From AP-15 sp035538335 (GTDB taxonomy: Bacteria > Pseudomonadota > Alphaproteobacteria > ATCC43930 > CGMCC-115725), in assembly GCA_035538335.1 (NCBI GenBank), contig DATLKN010000037.1, forward strand, positions 25,447 through 89,446: 64,000 nt of DNA. Reading direction: 5' to 3'. Within the stretch, counting starts at the first letter, position 1. Each line of letters begins with the position of its first letter. A program made the position numbers and the translations under genes. Positions 42,372 to 49,906 of the stretch are shown in pieces. The notes under the pieces are model-generated. The model was not told the DNA's origin. It saw only the letters and a list, made by a program, of their open reading frames with translations, and made no database searches.

Positions 42372-43687
42372 GGCCGCGGGCGCGTCTCGCCTCGCTCCGT
42401 GAGATCGCTGCGGTGGTCGCGGCGCTCGCGGCGGCGTCTTCGCCGCGAGCGGTTTCCGCCTTGCCGCTCTATGCGCGGCAGACGGGCGAGCCTTGCGCGA
42501 GCTGTCACACCGCCTTTCCCGAGCTGACGCCGTTCGGACGGCGGTTCAAGCTCGGCGGCTACACGCTCGGCGGCGGGAAGTCGAACCTGCCGCCCTTTGC
42601 GGTGATGCTGCAGCCGACTTTCACGCATACAGCGGCCGGGCAGCCGCAAGGCGCGGCGCCGCATTTCGGCCCGAACGACAATTTAGCGGTGCAACAGGCG
42701 AGCCTCTTCAGCGGCGGGCGGATCACCGACAATGTCGGCGCTTTCATCCAGGCGACCTACGACAGCGCCGCGCGGCGCTTCGGCTGGGACAATACCGACA
42801 TTCGCTTTTCCGAGAGCGGCAACATCGCCGGTCACAGCCTCCTCTGGGGGCTCTCGCTCAACAACAATCCGACCGTCCAGGACGTGTGGAACACGACGCC
42901 CGCCTGGCGCTTTCCCTACATATCCTCGGAACTGGCGCCGCAGCCGGTCGCGAGCACGCTGATCGAGGGCCCGCTCGCGCAGCGCACGCTCGGCCTCGGC
43001 GCCTACGGTTTTCTCGACGACAGCTTCTATGCCGAGCTCTCCGCCTATCGCGACCTGTCGAAATCGGCGCAAACCGCGCTCGGCGTCGATACGACGGGCG
43101 AAAGCCCGGTCGACGGCGCCGCCCCCTATTGGCGCGTCGCCTTTGAGCGCGATTTCGGCAAGCATAGCCTCGAATTCGGCACCTTCGGCCTCAAGGCCAA
43201 TCTTGTGCCGCTGCGCATGCCCGGGGCAGGGACCGACGCCGTCACCGACATCGGGGTCGATACGCAATACCAATTTATCGCCGGCCGGCAGGCGGTCACC
43301 TTGCGCGCGAGCTGGATCGACGAGTCGCATGATCTGGCGGCGAGTCGAGCCTTGGGGCTCGCCGACAATTCCCGCGACAAACTGCGCAGCCTGCGCGCCT
43401 CGGCATCCTACACGTTCGGCGATACCTGGAGCCTGACGGCCGGGCGCTTCGTGCTCGCCGGCACGCCCGACGCGGCGCTCTACGGTACGTCCAGCGGCAG
43501 CCCGAACAGCAGCGGCTGGGTCTTGGAGGCCGCCTATCTCCCCTTCATGCATGGCGGCCCGTCCTTCTGGCCGTGGTTCAATGCACGGGTCGGCCTGCAA
43601 TATACGGTCTACAACAAATTCGACGGCGCAACCCGCGGCGCTGGGGACAACAACACGCTGTTTCTCTACACCTGGATCATGTTCTAA
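42368..43687 (+). CDS. Outer-membrane monoheme cytochrome-porin (Cyc2-like)
   Basis: Protein of 439 aa. After a signal peptide comes LYARQTGEPCASCHTAFPEL, a single CxxCH heme site at residues 43-47, then GRRFKLGGYTLGG. The remaining about 380 residues alternate hydrophobic and polar residues with many Gly/Tyr/Trp strands and end in TLFLYTWIMF, as outer-membrane beta barrels do. The architecture is that of fused cytochrome-porins such as Cyc2, known for Fe(II) oxidation. Many relatives are untested, so iron oxidation here is only a possibility. It starts with GTG in the HiPIP stop. Confidence 0.75.
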   Translation: MRPRARLASLREIAAVVAALAAASSPRAVSALPLYARQTGEPCASCHTAFPELTPFGRRFKLGGYTLGGGKSNLPPFAVMLQPTFTHTAAGQPQGAAPHFGPNDNLAVQQASLFSGGRITDNVGAFIQATYDSAARRFGWDNTDIRFSESGNIAGHSLLWGLSLNNNPTVQDVWNTTPAWRFPYISSELAPQPVASTLIEGPLAQRTLGLGAYGFLDDSFYAELSAYRDLSKSAQTALGVDTTGESPVDGAAPYWRVAFERDFGKHSLEFGTFGLKANLVPLRMPGAGTDAVTDIGVDTQYQFIAGRQAVTLRASWIDESHDLAASRALGLADNSRDKLRSLRASASYTFGDTWSLTAGRFVLAGTPDAALYGTSSGSPNSSGWVLEAAYLPFMHGGPSFWPWFNARVGLQYTVYNKFDGATRGAGDNNTLFLYTWIMF

Positions 43688-43721
43688 CTCTCCCCTGCCA
43701 GGCGGACGGCGGAGGCGGGCG

Positions 43722-44657
43722 ATGGCCGGGGCGTTGTTGTTTTCGAGCCGGGACGACGATCCGGTGGACTGGTCGCGCGCGCTGCTGGCGCGGATGCCGC
43801 AGCTTGAGATCCGCATCTCGCCCGAACTCGGCGACCCGTCGGAGATCGAGACGGCGCTCGTGTGGAAGCCGCCCGCCGGCGAGCTCGGCCGGCTGCCCAA
43901 TCTGCGGCTCGTCATCAGCCTCGCCGCCGGCGTCGACCCGCTGCTCGAAGATGAGAGCCTCTCCCCGGGCATCCCGATCGTGCGGCTCGGCGAGAGCGGC
44001 ATGGCGCCGATGATGTGCCAATATATCGCACACGCTGTGTTGCGCCTGCACCGACGGATCGAATTCTTCGAACGGGCGCAGCGCGCGCGGCGCTGGGATT
44101 ACGCCCTGCCGCCGGCGGCGGACGCAAGCCGCGTCGGGGTCATGGGGCTCGGCTCATTGGGCCTGCCGGCGGCGCAGACTCTGGCGGCACTCGGCTTTCC
44201 GGTCGCCGGCTGGGCACGCTCGGCCAAGTCGATCCCGGGCATCGAGTGCTTTCACGGGGCGGCCGGGCTCGCGCCTTTTCTCGCCCGCACCGACATCCTC
44301 GTCGCGCTCCTGCCGCTGACCGCCGCGACGCGCGGACTGATCGACCGCCAGGTGTTCTCCGGCCTGCCGCGCGGGGCGCGGCTCGTCAGCTGCGGGCGCG
44401 GCGCGACCCTCGTCGAAGCCGATCTGATCGCCGCGCTCAACGACGGCCGCATCGCTGCGGCGGTCATCGACGTCTTCGAAAAGGAGCCGCTCGCTCCCGA
44501 CCACCCCTTCTGGGCGATGGAACAGGTGCTGGTGACACCGCACATCGCGACCGCTCCCGTTCCCGACGTCGCAAGCGCGGGCGTCGTCGAAAACATCCGC
44601 CGGCTGCGCGCCGGCGAGACGCTGCTCTATCCGGTGGACAGAGAACGCGGCTACTGA
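43722..44657 (+). CDS. D-2-hydroxyacid dehydrogenase (GhrA-like glyoxylate/hydroxypyruvate reductase)
   Basis: Protein of 311 aa. NAD(P)-binding motif VGVMGLGSLGLPAAQTLAALG near residue 135, and the catalytic residues Arg in LVSCGRGATLVEADL, Glu in VFEKEPLAPDHPFW and His in VLVTPHIATAP. The layout matches GhrA-type reductases of glyoxylate or hydroxypyruvate. ATG 43722 follows CGGAGGCGGGCG. The 3' end overlaps the convergent SDR gene by 7 bp. Confidence 0.88.
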   Translation: MAGALLFSSRDDDPVDWSRALLARMPQLEIRISPELGDPSEIETALVWKPPAGELGRLPNLRLVISLAAGVDPLLEDESLSPGIPIVRLGESGMAPMMCQYIAHAVLRLHRRIEFFERAQRARRWDYALPPAADASRVGVMGLGSLGLPAAQTLAALGFPVAGWARSAKSIPGIECFHGAAGLAPFLARTDILVALLPLTAATRGLIDRQVFSGLPRGARLVSCGRGATLVEADLIAALNDGRIAAAVIDVFEKEPLAPDHPFWAMEQVLVTPHIATAPVPDVASAGVVENIRRLRAGETLLYPVDRERGY

Positions 44658-45490
44658 GAGGCGAGCCCCGTCAGCCGCGCGCTTTCCTCCCAGAGGGCGC
44701 GTGCCAATGCCGGGTCCCGCGCCTGCGGGTCGGTCTCGGCCCGCTCGCGGCCGACCACATAGGCGCCGTGGAACGGCGCCGGGTCGGCGACCGTCGCGAG
44801 AAAGACCGAGGTCTCGGCGCCCTTTTCGGGGCTTACCATGAAGGGCCTGCCGAGCCGCCAGAAGAGGCCGACGAGCCCGTGCGCGGCGATCGCGGTGGCG
44901 ACCACTCCCGGATGCAGACAGGTCGCGACGACGCCGCTGCCGTCGAGCCGGCGCGCCAATTCGGCGGTGAACAGGATGTTGCAGAGTTTCGAGCGGCTGT
45001 AGGCCTTGACCATGCTCCAGTCGCGCGGCCCGTTGACGGTGGCGAGGTCGAGCCGGGCGCGGCGATGCGCCGCCGAGGCGACGGTGATGACGCGCGCTGG
45101 CGTCGACGCCTTGAGCCGGTCGAGGAGGAGATTGGTCAAGAGAAACGGCGCCAGATGGTTGACCGCGAAGGTCGTTTCGTTGCCGTCGGCGGTGCGTGCG
45201 AACTGCGCTATCGACAGCCCCGCATTGTTGACGAGCACATCGATCCGCGCTTCGCTCGCGAGCAACTCAGCGGCCAGCCGGCGCACCGCGGCGAGGCTCG
45301 CGAAATCGGCGGCCGCGATGGCGAGCCTGGTGCCGTCCGTGCGCTCGGCGACGAACCGGCGGCCGGCGTCGAGGCGGCCCGCGTCGCGCCCGACCATGAC
45401 GACGCGCATGCCCGCCCGCGCGAGGCCGAGCGCGGTGTAGAGGCCGATCCCGCCATTGGCGCCGGTGACGATTGCGGTGCCTTTGGTCAT
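44651..45490 (-). CDS. SDR oxidoreductase, retinol-dehydrogenase-like
   Basis: Protein of 279 aa. Cofactor motif AIVTGANGGIGLYTALGLA at the N-terminus, VLVNNAGLSIAQFARTADG near residue 85, active-site Ser in VITVASAAHRR and Tyr/Lys in AYSRSKLCNILF. HPGVVATAIAAH follows. The NADP-type order and length resemble the RDH/WWOX-like SDR group. The substrate is unknown. It is not broken, unlike the SDR at 38531. Confidence 0.87.
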   Translation of the reverse strand: MTKGTAIVTGANGGIGLYTALGLARAGMRVVMVGRDAGRLDAGRRFVAERTDGTRLAIAAADFASLAAVRRLAAELLASEARIDVLVNNAGLSIAQFARTADGNETTFAVNHLAPFLLTNLLLDRLKASTPARVITVASAAHRRARLDLATVNGPRDWSMVKAYSRSKLCNILFTAELARRLDGSGVVATCLHPGVVATAIAAHGLVGLFWRLGRPFMVSPEKGAETSVFLATVADPAPFHGAYVVGRERAETDPQARDPALARALWEESARLTGLASQ

Positions 45491-45671
45491 TGCCCTTCAC
45501 CCCGCCTCTGCACGCCGTCGGCGAAAGGCTCGCCGGAACCCGATAATGGCGGCGCACCCGGAAACTCGTCCAGCCCCCGAGTGTCTCGGTTTGGCGTTGC
45601 ACAGGACCGGGCGGCGGAACCTTCGCCAAATGTTGAGTGTTTCCGGAGTGCTGCAACCAGAAGGATCGGCG

Positions 45672-45869
45672 ATGTCGCTCAACAACGCCAAGCCAGCCGC
45701 CGCCAGCCGCGTTACCGCGGTGTTCAAGACCGGCGCGCTGTCCTTCCCCTTACCCGCGGGTACCACATTCGAGGGCCTCGCAGCCCATCTCGAAGGCCTC
45801 TGCGCGGCCAACGGCAAGGCAATCGCCGTCGCGGTTCGCGTCGGAGCGTCGCCGCAGCAGTGGAGCTGA
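45672..45869 (+). CDS. Small hypothetical protein, 65 aa
   Basis: No family recognised. The protein is MSLNNAKPAAASRVTAVF followed by KTGALSFPLPAGTTFEGLAA, HLEGLCAANGKAIAVAVRVG and a short tail. Pattern and composition look like a folded alpha/beta peptide, and GC-rich third positions support coding. ATG 45672 is preceded by AAGGATCGGCG. It stands alone 43 bases before the GlsB-like gene. The 181 bases upstream, back to the SDR start, show nothing else. Confidence 0.55.
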   Translation: MSLNNAKPAAASRVTAVFKTGALSFPLPAGTTFEGLAAHLEGLCAANGKAIAVAVRVGASPQQWS

Positions 45870-45912
45870 TCGTCCGAGCATCGCGGATCTCGTAACCCAC
45901 CCGGAGACACGC

Positions 45913-46230
45913 ATGTCGACGCATTCTCTTCTCGTCATGCTGGTCGTGGGCCTGGTCGCCGGATGGCTCGCCGGCAAGATCGTCCGCGGCACCGGCTTTG
46001 GCCTGGTCGGCGACCTCGCGATCGGAATTATCGGGGCTTTCCTCGGGAATTGGCTGTTTTTGCAGTTCGGCGTTCACCTCGCCGGCGGGATCGTCGGAGC
46101 GATCGTGACTGCGACGATTGGGGCCGTGGTCCTGCTTCTGATAGTGGGGCTCCTCAGGCACCGCAGCCGCTGGTATGGCGGCGGCTGGGGCCGACGCTGG
46201 GGCAATTGGGGGAGCCGCCGGTTCTGGTGA
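45913..46230 (+). CDS. GlsB/YeaQ/YmgE family small membrane protein
   Basis: Protein of 105 aa with three hydrophobic helices: LLVMLVVGLVAGWLAGKIV, GLVGDLAIGIIGAFLGNWLF and IVGAIVTATIGAVVLLLIVG. This is the transglycosylase-associated (GlsB) family, Gly-rich helices of general stress response in many bacteria. The tail is Arg/Trp/Gly-rich (RWYGGGWGRRWGNWGSRRFW). A minisatellite begins eight bases after the stop. Confidence 0.85.
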   Translation: MSTHSLLVMLVVGLVAGWLAGKIVRGTGFGLVGDLAIGIIGAFLGNWLFLQFGVHLAGGIVGAIVTATIGAVVLLLIVGLLRHRSRWYGGGWGRRWGNWGSRRFW

Positions 46231-46238
46231 AGGCGCCG

Positions 46239-46298
46239 CCCTGGGCTAAATCCCCCTGGGCTAAATCCCCCTGGGCTACATCGCCCTGAGCTAAATCC
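46239..46298. repeat. Minisatellite: four 15-bp units CCCTGGGCTAAATCC
   Basis: Units at 46239, 46254, 46269 and 46284. The first two are identical, the third has two changes and the fourth one. The unit length is a multiple of three. The array lies between the glsB stop and the nudC 3' end, and the nudC stop (46291-46293) falls in the last unit. Copy number is probably variable between strains. Confidence 0.9.
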
Positions 46299-47211
46299 CG
46301 TCGAGGCCGTGCGACCAGCGGCGGCAGATCTGGTGGGCGATCGCAACCGGACCGGGCAGCGCCGGACGCGACGGGTCTTCCTCGCCCGTGGCGGCGCGCG
46401 CCACCATATCGCGGATCTCCGCGCGCTCGAACCAGCGCGCCTCGGCTATTTCCTCCGGATCGACGGTGATCTCCTCCGAGATCGCCTCGGCGAGAAACCC
46501 CATCATCAGGTTCGACGGGAAGGGCCAGGGCTGCGAGGCGAGATAGCGCACCCGGCCGATGCGAATGCCCGATTCCTCGAACACCTCGCGGCGCACCGCC
46601 TCTTCGAGGCTCTCGCCCGGGTCCATGAAGCCGGCGAGGCAGGAGAAGCGGTTCCCCGCCCGCCGCCGGTTGCGCCCCAACAGACACCGCTCGCCCTTGA
46701 CCGCGAGCATGATGACGACCGGGTCGGTGCGCGGGAAGTGATGCGCCCCGCAGTTCGGGCAATGCCGCTGCCAGCCGCTGCAGGCGACGAGCGTCTGCGC
46801 GCCGCAGGCGGCGCAGAAGCCGTGCCGCGCGTGCCAATCGATCAGCGAGCGCGCCTCGGCGAGGATCGCCGCGTCGGAAGCGGTCAGCCTCGGCGCGGCC
46901 TCGCGGACGTCGGCGAACTCGCCCTCGGTGTTCCCGGCCGCCGTCGCATCGAGCGCGAAAAAGGCGCGCCCATCGTCGTCGAGGCCGAGGAATATCAGCG
47001 TCGCGCCCTCAGCGATCAGCTTGCGCCACGGCGCGGCCGGCCGCCAGTCGAGGCGCGACGCCGAATCGTGCACGAGGCGCGGCTTCAGATCGACGAGCGG
47101 CAGCATCCCGGTGCGGGGATCGTCGAGCAGCGAGCCGACCCAGGCGGCATCCGCCCGGCGCGGGGCGGCGCGGTCGAGCCGATTGCCGGCAAAACAGTAA
47201 ATCTCTTCCAT
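46291..47211 (-). CDS. nudC: NADH pyrophosphatase NudC
   Basis: Protein of 306 aa. A zinc ribbon (GFCAACGAQTL and HCPNCGAHHF) precedes the Nudix box GFMDPGESLEEAVRREVFEE near residues 195-217, then the NudC marker SQPWPFPSNLM that defines NADH specificity. It hydrolyses NAD(H) and removes NAD caps from RNA. I use ATG 47211 behind GGAGG; a GTG at 47232 would add seven residues. Its 3' end lies inside the 15-bp tandem array. Confidence 0.93.
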   Translation of the reverse strand: MEEIYCFAGNRLDRAAPRRADAAWVGSLLDDPRTGMLPLVDLKPRLVHDSASRLDWRPAAPWRKLIAEGATLIFLGLDDDGRAFFALDATAAGNTEGEFADVREAAPRLTASDAAILAEARSLIDWHARHGFCAACGAQTLVACSGWQRHCPNCGAHHFPRTDPVVIMLAVKGERCLLGRNRRRAGNRFSCLAGFMDPGESLEEAVRREVFEESGIRIGRVRYLASQPWPFPSNLMMGFLAEAISEEITVDPEEIAEARWFERAEIRDMVARAATGEEDPSRPALPGPVAIAHQICRRWSHGLDGI

Positions 47212-47314
47212 CCGCAACGAGCCTCCATTCACAGCTCCGCGATCCTAGCATGTCCGCTGTCGCTCGGGCGCGGCAGGCGCGCTATCATCGCAGCGCAACC
47301 GACGAAAGGAGAGA

Positions 47315-47965
47315 ATGATGTCACTCGAAGACACGCTGCGCGGGGTGCGGGAAGCCTCGGCGAAGCGCATCCCGCCGGAGAAGGCGGCGGTCATGCACCG
47401 CGCCACGGAGGAGCTGCGCCGCTCGGGCATCATGAGCCGGGTGATCAAGGTGGGCGACCCGCTGCCGTCTTTCGCCTTGCCGAATGCCGATGGGCAGGAG
47501 GTGCGCTCGGCGGACCTGCTCGCCAATGGCCCGCTCGTTCTGACCTTCTTCCGCGGCGCCTGGTGACCCTATTGCAATGCAGAGCTGTATGCTTTGCAGC
47601 AAGTTGTGGGCACATTGAAGGAGCTGGGAGCGACGGTCTGCGCCCTATCGCCGCAACTGCCGGAGGCGATCAAAACGCTGATGGAACGGCACAAGATCAG
47701 CTTCGACATTTTGCGGGACGCCGGCAATGACTACGCGGCGAAACTCGGGCTTCGCTTCACGCTGCCGGAGGATTTGCGGGAGGTTTATCGCAGTTTCGGC
47801 AACGATCTCGCGCAGCGCAACGGCGAGGGCAGTTGGACCTTGCCGATGCCGGGGCGGTTCGTCATCGACGGCAAGGGCATCGTGCGCGCCGCCGACGTCG
47901 ATCCCGACTATCGCTACCGGCCGGAGCCGGAAAAGACGATCGAGGATGTGAAGGCGATCAAATAA
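47315..47965 (+). CDS. Peroxiredoxin-like selenoprotein with UGA as selenocysteine
   Basis: The frame runs through a single in-frame TGA (47564-47566) to give 216 aa of an AhpC/TSA peroxiredoxin-like protein. Upstream: VGDPLPSFALPNADGQEV and VLTFFRGAW. The UGA is residue 84, followed by PYCNAELYALQQVV, so the family motif W-C-P-Y-C becomes W-U-P-Y-C. Downstream: VCALSPQLPEAIKTL, FDILRDAGNDYAAKLGLRF and MPGRFVIDGKGIVRAADVD, all normal for the family. A strong hairpin with loop UGUAU follows the UGA at SECIS distance. It probably reduces peroxides or disulfides in the cytoplasm. Ribosome site AAAGGAGAG; the ATG at 47318 is equally possible. Confidence 0.9.
47572..47602 (+). promoter_or_regulatory. 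SECIS-like hairpin of the peroxiredoxin-like gene
   Basis: UGCAGAGC pairs with GCUUUGCA (8 bp including one G-U) around the loop UGUAU. Below an AA bulge, UUGC pairs with GCAA. The loop G and U are at +21 and +22 after the UGA, almost exactly as in E. coli fdhF. The stretch is visibly less GC-rich than its surroundings, as expected if RNA structure, not only protein, is under selection. Confidence 0.78.
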
Positions 47966-47974
47966 ACGCGGTTT

Positions 47975-48451
47975 TCAGATCGGCAGCACGATCAATATGT
48001 CGACGCGGCGCGATTCGAGCACCGCATGGCGCGATTTGAGGCGCAGTTCGCCGCCTTCTTCGACGATGCGATCGACGTATTTGCCGGCGGCGAACAGTTC
48101 GGTGGCGCGGCCCTGGATCGTGCGGTAGAGGGCGAAGTTCGTGCGCGCGGCGATGTCGCCTTCCGCCGCACGTTCGAGCAGCGGCTGCGCCAGCAGATGG
48201 CAGTAGGCGTGCGGCTCGTAGATGTTGGCGTCGCGCAGCGCGGCGATGCGGTCCCGCATCATGCCGCGCCCGGCGCAGGTCATGATGCCGAGCGGGTGGC
48301 CGGCCTCGTAACCTTCCCGCGGGATGATCTGGTAGAAGCCGTCTTCGGTGAAGAAATCCGGCCAGCGCTCGACTTCGCCGTCGTCGATCGCCGCCGCCAG
48401 CGCACCGAGCAGGTCCTCGATCCGCGCCCTCAGTTCCGGCTCGACCGCCAC
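47975..48451 (-). CDS. Aromatic-ring-hydroxylating dioxygenase beta subunit
   Basis: Protein of 158 aa with the small NTF2-like fold of ring-hydroxylating dioxygenase beta subunits: AAIDDGEVERWPDFFTEDGF, RGMMRDRIAALRDANIYEPH and KSRHAVLESRRVDILIVLP. It is structural within the alpha3beta3 oxygenase. It starts with GTG 48451, four bases after the alpha gene stop. It converges on the selenoprotein gene with nine bases between the stops. Confidence 0.86.
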   Translation of the reverse strand: MAVEPELRARIEDLLGALAAAIDDGEVERWPDFFTEDGFYQIIPREGYEAGHPLGIMTCAGRGMMRDRIAALRDANIYEPHAYCHLLAQPLLERAAEGDIAARTNFALYRTIQGRATELFAAGKYVDRIVEEGGELRLKSRHAVLESRRVDILIVLPI

Positions 48452-48455
48452 GGCT

Positions 48456-49700
48456 TCAGAGCCCCATCAACTCGCGATACGCCTGCCAGAAGCCGCGGAT
48501 GCCGGTTTCGGTGGCGCGCGAATTGTCCGATGAGGCGACCGCGCGCCCGCCCATCTCGACAAAAGCCGCTTCGTCCGGGCTGCCGCGCGTGCCGCGCTGC
48601 ACGAACTCGTTGATGCAGCCGTCCTCGAGCGAGACGAGCCCGGCGGCGCCGGTGAGATTGCCCTGGATCGCGCGCATGTCGGCCTGCCGCGGATCGTCCT
48701 CCTCGCGCCCGAGATAGATCCAGAACAACTCCGTCTCGTCGAGCCCGCGCGGCGTGAAGAAGCGGATCGCGATCGAATTGAGGGTGAACTGTACGCCGAG
48801 CGTCGGAAAGATCGCCTGGATCGCATGCGTGATGCCGTCCGGCCACTCGTCGAAGGTGTCGAGCAGCCGTGGGCCTTCGAGGGCGGAAGCGGATTGCGCC
48901 GAGCGCATCCCCTCCAATTCCTCGCTCGCCTGCAAGGTGGCGCGCTTCGAATAGCTGACCGAATGCCGGCCGTCCTCGGAGAGGAGCATGCCGCCGTCCA
49001 TGTCGACGCGGTTGATTTTGAAGGCCGTATAGAAGGTATGCAGGAGGCTCGCGTGGTAGGAATCGCGCAAATTCTCGGCGTAGAGCTTCCAGTTGTTGTG
49101 CAGCATCTGGCTGTGCATGCCGAGCAGCCGGTGCGGGCGCCCGAGCGCGCGGCGGATGAGGCCGCTCGTCATCGGCCCGAGAAATGCTTCGATGGGCGGC
49201 GTCGCGGCCGAGAAGGTGCCGAAGACGAGACCGCAGAAGGTCTCTACGCGCAGCCTTTCGAGCCGGTGCTGCGTCATGTCGAAATCCTCCGGCATGCCGC
49301 CCTTGCCGCGCACGCCGCGGCGGAAGGCGACGCTCTGCAGCCGGCCTTCGAGATCGTAGCTCCAGGAATGATAGGCGCAGGTCAGCGCCTTCTGCCGATC
49401 GCGCTCCTTGAGGCAGACGAGGGCGCCGCGATGGGCGCAGCGGTTGACCATCGCGTTGACCGCACCCTTCTCGTCGCGCGTCACGACGATCGGCGTCTCG
49501 CCGACGCTCGCGAGGCGGATGTCGCTGGGCTGCGGGATCTCGATTTCGAGGCACAGAAAATGCCATACCGGCCCGCGGAAGATCCGCTCCTCCTCGAGCC
49601 GGTAGATCTCGGGTTCGGTGAAGACGCGGTACGGCACCCGCGTCACGCCCTCGGCGGGCCAGTCGAGAAGCGGCTCGTTCGAACGCCTCACTGCCGACAT
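48456..49700 (-). CDS. Rieske ring-hydroxylating dioxygenase alpha subunit
   Basis: Protein of 414 aa. The Rieske cluster ligands are CAHRGALVC-type (first CxH) and LTCAYHSWSYDLEG (CxxH) in residues about 88-112. The mononuclear iron region is NWKLYAENLRDSYHASLLH. It would hydroxylate an aromatic or heterocyclic compound with electrons from a ferredoxin/reductase not seen here. ATG 49700 is chosen over the upstream GTG/TTG codons because MSAVRRSNEPLLDW begins the conserved part. The beta gene follows after four bases. Confidence 0.9.
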   Translation of the reverse strand: MSAVRRSNEPLLDWPAEGVTRVPYRVFTEPEIYRLEEERIFRGPVWHFLCLEIEIPQPSDIRLASVGETPIVVTRDEKGAVNAMVNRCAHRGALVCLKERDRQKALTCAYHSWSYDLEGRLQSVAFRRGVRGKGGMPEDFDMTQHRLERLRVETFCGLVFGTFSAATPPIEAFLGPMTSGLIRRALGRPHRLLGMHSQMLHNNWKLYAENLRDSYHASLLHTFYTAFKINRVDMDGGMLLSEDGRHSVSYSKRATLQASEELEGMRSAQSASALEGPRLLDTFDEWPDGITHAIQAIFPTLGVQFTLNSIAIRFFTPRGLDETELFWIYLGREEDDPRQADMRAIQGNLTGAAGLVSLEDGCINEFVQRGTRGSPDEAAFVEMGGRAVASSDNSRATETGIRGFWQAYRELMGL

Positions 49701-49783
49701 GATCGAAAACTCCGTAGCCTGCCGCCGCAGCAACATATCGGAGCGGCAGCGAAATTACCAAGCTCCGGGCCGTCAGGCGGCCG

Positions 49784-49906
49784 TCATCTGCCCCGCTCGT
49801 GCAAGGAGTCGCGGTCGAGCGGGCCGACGTCGAGCGGCCAGCCCTCTTTCATGCGCGCGCGGCTTCGGGCCCAAGCCGCTTCCTGCTCCGACGTCCGAGG
49901 CCTCAC
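49784..49906 (-). CDS. Possible 40 aa protein coupled to the dehydrogenase gene
   Basis: A GTG at 49906 overlaps the stop of the dehydrogenase gene as GTGA, the pattern of translational coupling used by many genes in this window. The peptide begins MRPRTSEQEAAWARSRARM and continues KEGWPLDVGPLDRDSLHERGR. Codons have GC-rich third positions, and the sequence has a balanced charge pattern rather than the Arg/Pro bias of chance frames. No family recognised. It could also be a remnant. Confidence 0.4.
   Translation of the reverse strand: MRPRTSEQEAAWARSRARMKEGWPLDVGPLDRDSLHERGR

Noticed and set aside
46239..46298. Short regular repeats considered as a CRISPR array
   Set aside because: The units are 15 bp and directly adjacent without spacers, so this is a minisatellite.
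47564..47566. Treating the TGA in the peroxiredoxin-like gene as a nonsense mutation
   Set aside because: The codon is exactly at the reactive Cys, the rest of the frame is intact and a SECIS-like hairpin follows. A random stop would not be expected to meet all three conditions.
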